Positions 4,298 to 6,231 of a stretch of 6,231 nt of DNA are shown here, piece after piece. This DNA is from Bacteroidales bacterium. Its GTDB lineage: Bacteria; Bacteroidota; Bacteroidia; Bacteroidales; B18-G4. Location of the stretch: the NCBI GenBank assembly GCA_023132505.1, contig JAGLYE010000098.1:1-6231 (forward strand). Reading direction: 5' to 3'. The notes under the pieces are model-generated. The model was given only the letters and a program-made list of their open reading frames with translations. It made no database searches and was not told where the DNA came from. A program made the position numbers and the translations under genes. How positions within the stretch are numbered: the first letter of the stretch is position 1; each line of letters opens with the position of its first letter.

Positions 4298-6231
4298 ATG
4301 GTAAAAAAGCTCAAAGATTCAGGACAGGAAGACCACACCAAAAGAACCAGGATCTTTTTTCTCGTAGTTATCATCCTCTATACTTTTTTCCTATATGGGA
4401 ATACGGTAAAAAATATGTATTCCCTTGATGATTATATTATTTTTGGTCAAGATGAGCAACTTGTCAAGGAAGGAATAAGAGCCATTGGTGATATATTTAC
4501 AAGCCCATATACCAGAACAAGTACGCTTGATGGTGAAGAAATTTCGTTTGGCTACCACCCAATCGGGCGCCTGGCATATGCCCTGGAATACTCATTGGTT
4601 GATAATAGTAATAATAAAAGGCCCGGGATCTCCCATCTGATAAATATTTTATTTTTTCTCGTAGTGGTTTTGGTGCTTTACCGTATCCTGCAACGGATAT
4701 TCAGGGATTATTCCATCTGGTTCCCATTTGTGATTATCCTCTTGTTCATTGCCCATCCGGTACATACCGAGGTAGTAGCAAGCCTGAAAAACCGGGATGA
4801 ATTGCTCAGCATGCTATTCTCCCTGCTTACCTTGCAAATGCTGTTAAAATATCATGATAAGTCTAAGCTGATTTACCTCGTGCTTGGCTTGTTCCTGTAT
4901 ATACTCGCATTTTTGTCGAAATCTACTGCCCTGGCTTTCTGGCTGGTATTCCCTCTTACATTGTACTTTTTTACAAATATGAACTGGAAAAAAATTGGGA
5001 TGATCTCCGGATTGATCACGCTGATGATCGTGCTTGGCTGGCTCGTCCCATTTTGGTTCCTTGACGGGGGGCGTGATGTTTCCATGGTTGAGAACCCATT
5101 GTATTTTGAGGATAATATCTGGTACATTTTTGGTACCGGATTCTATAGCCTGGGATATTATTTCAGGTTGCTGCTTATTCCGTATCCATTGCTGTATTAC
5201 TATGGCTATGACATGATCCCTGTGGTGAACCTGGGAAATCTCTGGGTATTATTAACAATCCTTTTTTATGCAGGCATCCTGGGAATTGCTATTTGGAAAG
5301 CACGTGAAAAGCATGTGGTATCATACGCTATTTTCTTTTACCTGTTCACGATTGCTATGTTCAGCAATATTGGCCAGGCGGTGCCTGGTATTATCGGTGA
5401 GCGTTTCCTGCTTATTCCATCAATTGGGTTTGTGATCGTGCTGGCATGGCTTGTTTTTAAACTTTTCAAGGCTGTGCCCGAATCAGTGTCCAACAATGGG
5501 ATCAAGGTGTTTTTTGTTCTGGTGTTTACGGCTTTGATCTTAGTGCCATATTCTGTTTTAACAGTAAACAGGAACAAAGACTGGTATTCGGAGAGCTCCC
5601 TTTTACTAGGCGATATGGAATTCCTCGATAAGTCTGTTATGGCGCATGGCCTGATGGGTAATGCCATAAAGAGAAGTGTAGAATATGAGTTGTCGAAAAA
5701 GGTTAATGTAGCAAAGTTCATCATGCCTAACGTTAACAGGGCACTGAATCATTTTCAGCAGGCGGTTGAGATCTGGCCCGGTCACACATCTTCATGGAAG
5801 AATATGGGCATGATATATAATAATCCGAGGATTGCTGAGCATCTTATTGCAAATGGCGATACTGCAAAGTTTCTTGAATTAAAAACCAATGCTATTTCCA
5901 GCTTTTCGAGGGCATTGGAGCTTGAACCCGGAGATGGAGATGCCTTGTTCAATCTCGGACTTACCTACGAGTATATGGGAGAAACTGACTCAGCCATTTA
6001 TTATTATGAAAAATGCATTCAGAATAATCCGCAGGTAATCAACCCGCGCTCCCGGCTTGCTGACCTGAAGTTTATCCAGGGTTTTATGCAGGAGGCTATC
6101 GATCTGAATAAGGAGATCACCCGCATTGATCCTATGGATGCACTTCCTTATATTAGTTTTGGGAATTATTATATGATGATGGGTGATACTCTCAAGGCAG
6201 TGGAAAGTTATGAAGAGGCTGCCAAAAGAAA
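4298..6231 (+). CDS. TMTC-like polytopic membrane glycosyltransferase (GT-C type) with C-terminal TPRs, 3'-truncated
   Basis: The frame is open from ATG 4298 to the window end: 644 codons with no stop. The first ~430 residues form about 10-12 hydrophobic segments (for example 18-35, 112-129, 139-153, 168-184, 190-206, 233-254, 312-333, 366-390, 402-422). The first external loop carries an acidic pair D44-D45 (YSLDDYIIFG), as in GT-C enzymes. HPVHTEVVASLKNRDELL (153-170) and ERFLLIPSIGF (368-378) match the signature regions of TMTC-type transmembrane/TPR proteins, whose eukaryotic members are linked to O-mannosylation. TPR-like helices follow from about 480, the clearest at 546-579, 580-613 and 614-644. 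A divergent pair near 482-507 is interrupted by an insert. GT-C enzymes use lipid-linked sugars on the external face of the membrane; that role here is inferred. ATG 4298 is the first Met, after an AT-rich leader and a promoter box. A TPR scaffold without transferase activity remains possible. Confidence 0.85.
   Translation, partial: MVKKLKDSGQEDHTKRTRIFFLVVIILYTFFLYGNTVKNMYSLDDYIIFGQDEQLVKEGIRAIGDIFTSPYTRTSTLDGEEISFGYHPIGRLAYALEYSLVDNSNNKRPGISHLINILFFLVVVLVLYRILQRIFRDYSIWFPFVIILLFIAHPVHTEVVASLKNRDELLSMLFSLLTLQMLLKYHDKSKLIYLVLGLFLYILAFLSKSTALAFWLVFPLTLYFFTNMNWKKIGMISGLITLMIVLGWLVPFWFLDGGRDVSMVENPLYFEDNIWYIFGTGFYSLGYYFRLLLIPYPLLYYYGYDMIPVVNLGNLWVLLTILFYAGILGIAIWKAREKHVVSYAIFFYLFTIAMFSNIGQAVPGIIGERFLLIPSIGFVIVLAWLVFKLFKAVPESVSNNGIKVFFVLVFTALILVPYSVLTVNRNKDWYSESSLLLGDMEFLDKSVMAHGLMGNAIKRSVEYELSKKVNVAKFIMPNVNRALNHFQQAVEIWPGHTSSWKNMGMIYNNPRIAEHLIANGDTAKFLELKTNAISSFSRALELEPGDGDALFNLGLTYEYMGETDSAIYYYEKCIQNNPQVINPRSRLADLKFIQGFMQEAIDLNKEITRIDPMDALPYISFGNYYMMMGDTLKAVESYEEAAKR

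Overview
The window looks like chromosomal DNA of a Bacteroidetes (Bacteroidales-like) bacterium. The evidence is two exact matches to the Bacteroidetes -7 promoter box TAnnTTTG (1638-1645 and 4249-4256), no Shine-Dalgarno sequences before the starts, A-rich leaders, and proteins typical of that phylum. This is inferred from signals and protein style; no database was searched. All genes lie on the + strand.

Layout. 1-1149: the 3' part of an aminopeptidase P (M24B metallopeptidase) gene whose start lies before the window. It is closed by a 15-bp perfect terminator hairpin (1144-1183) that contains the stop codon. 1184-1637: a noncoding stretch packed with repeats: a G-rich hairpin element in each orientation, a twin-hairpin element, and short tandem arrays with a 7-bp unit. 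1638-1645: a promoter box, followed by a second full-length M24B peptidase gene (1682-3073). 3069-3271: two tandem copies of a ~101-bp repeat, then another 7-bp array ending on the start codon of an alpha/beta hydrolase gene (3298-4092). 4091-4194: two more 7-bp arrays, of the same family but in opposite orientation. 4249-4256: a promoter box, then a large polytopic membrane protein with C-terminal TPRs (4298 to the window end, no stop), resembling TMTC-type GT-C glycosyltransferases.

How the genes work together. The two M24B enzymes probably both remove N-terminal residues preceding proline and may divide substrates by size. The hydrolase has no recognisable promoter and may be read through from the second peptidase. 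The membrane protein has its own promoter and is probably unrelated to the peptidases; it is a candidate sugar transferase acting outside the cytoplasmic membrane. No defence system, CRISPR, transposase or RNA gene was seen.

The most unusual feature is noncoding. Seven tandem arrays of different sequence all keep a unit of exactly 7 bp, and several abut start or stop codons. They are interleaved with G-rich hairpins, two of which fit the G-quadruplex pattern.
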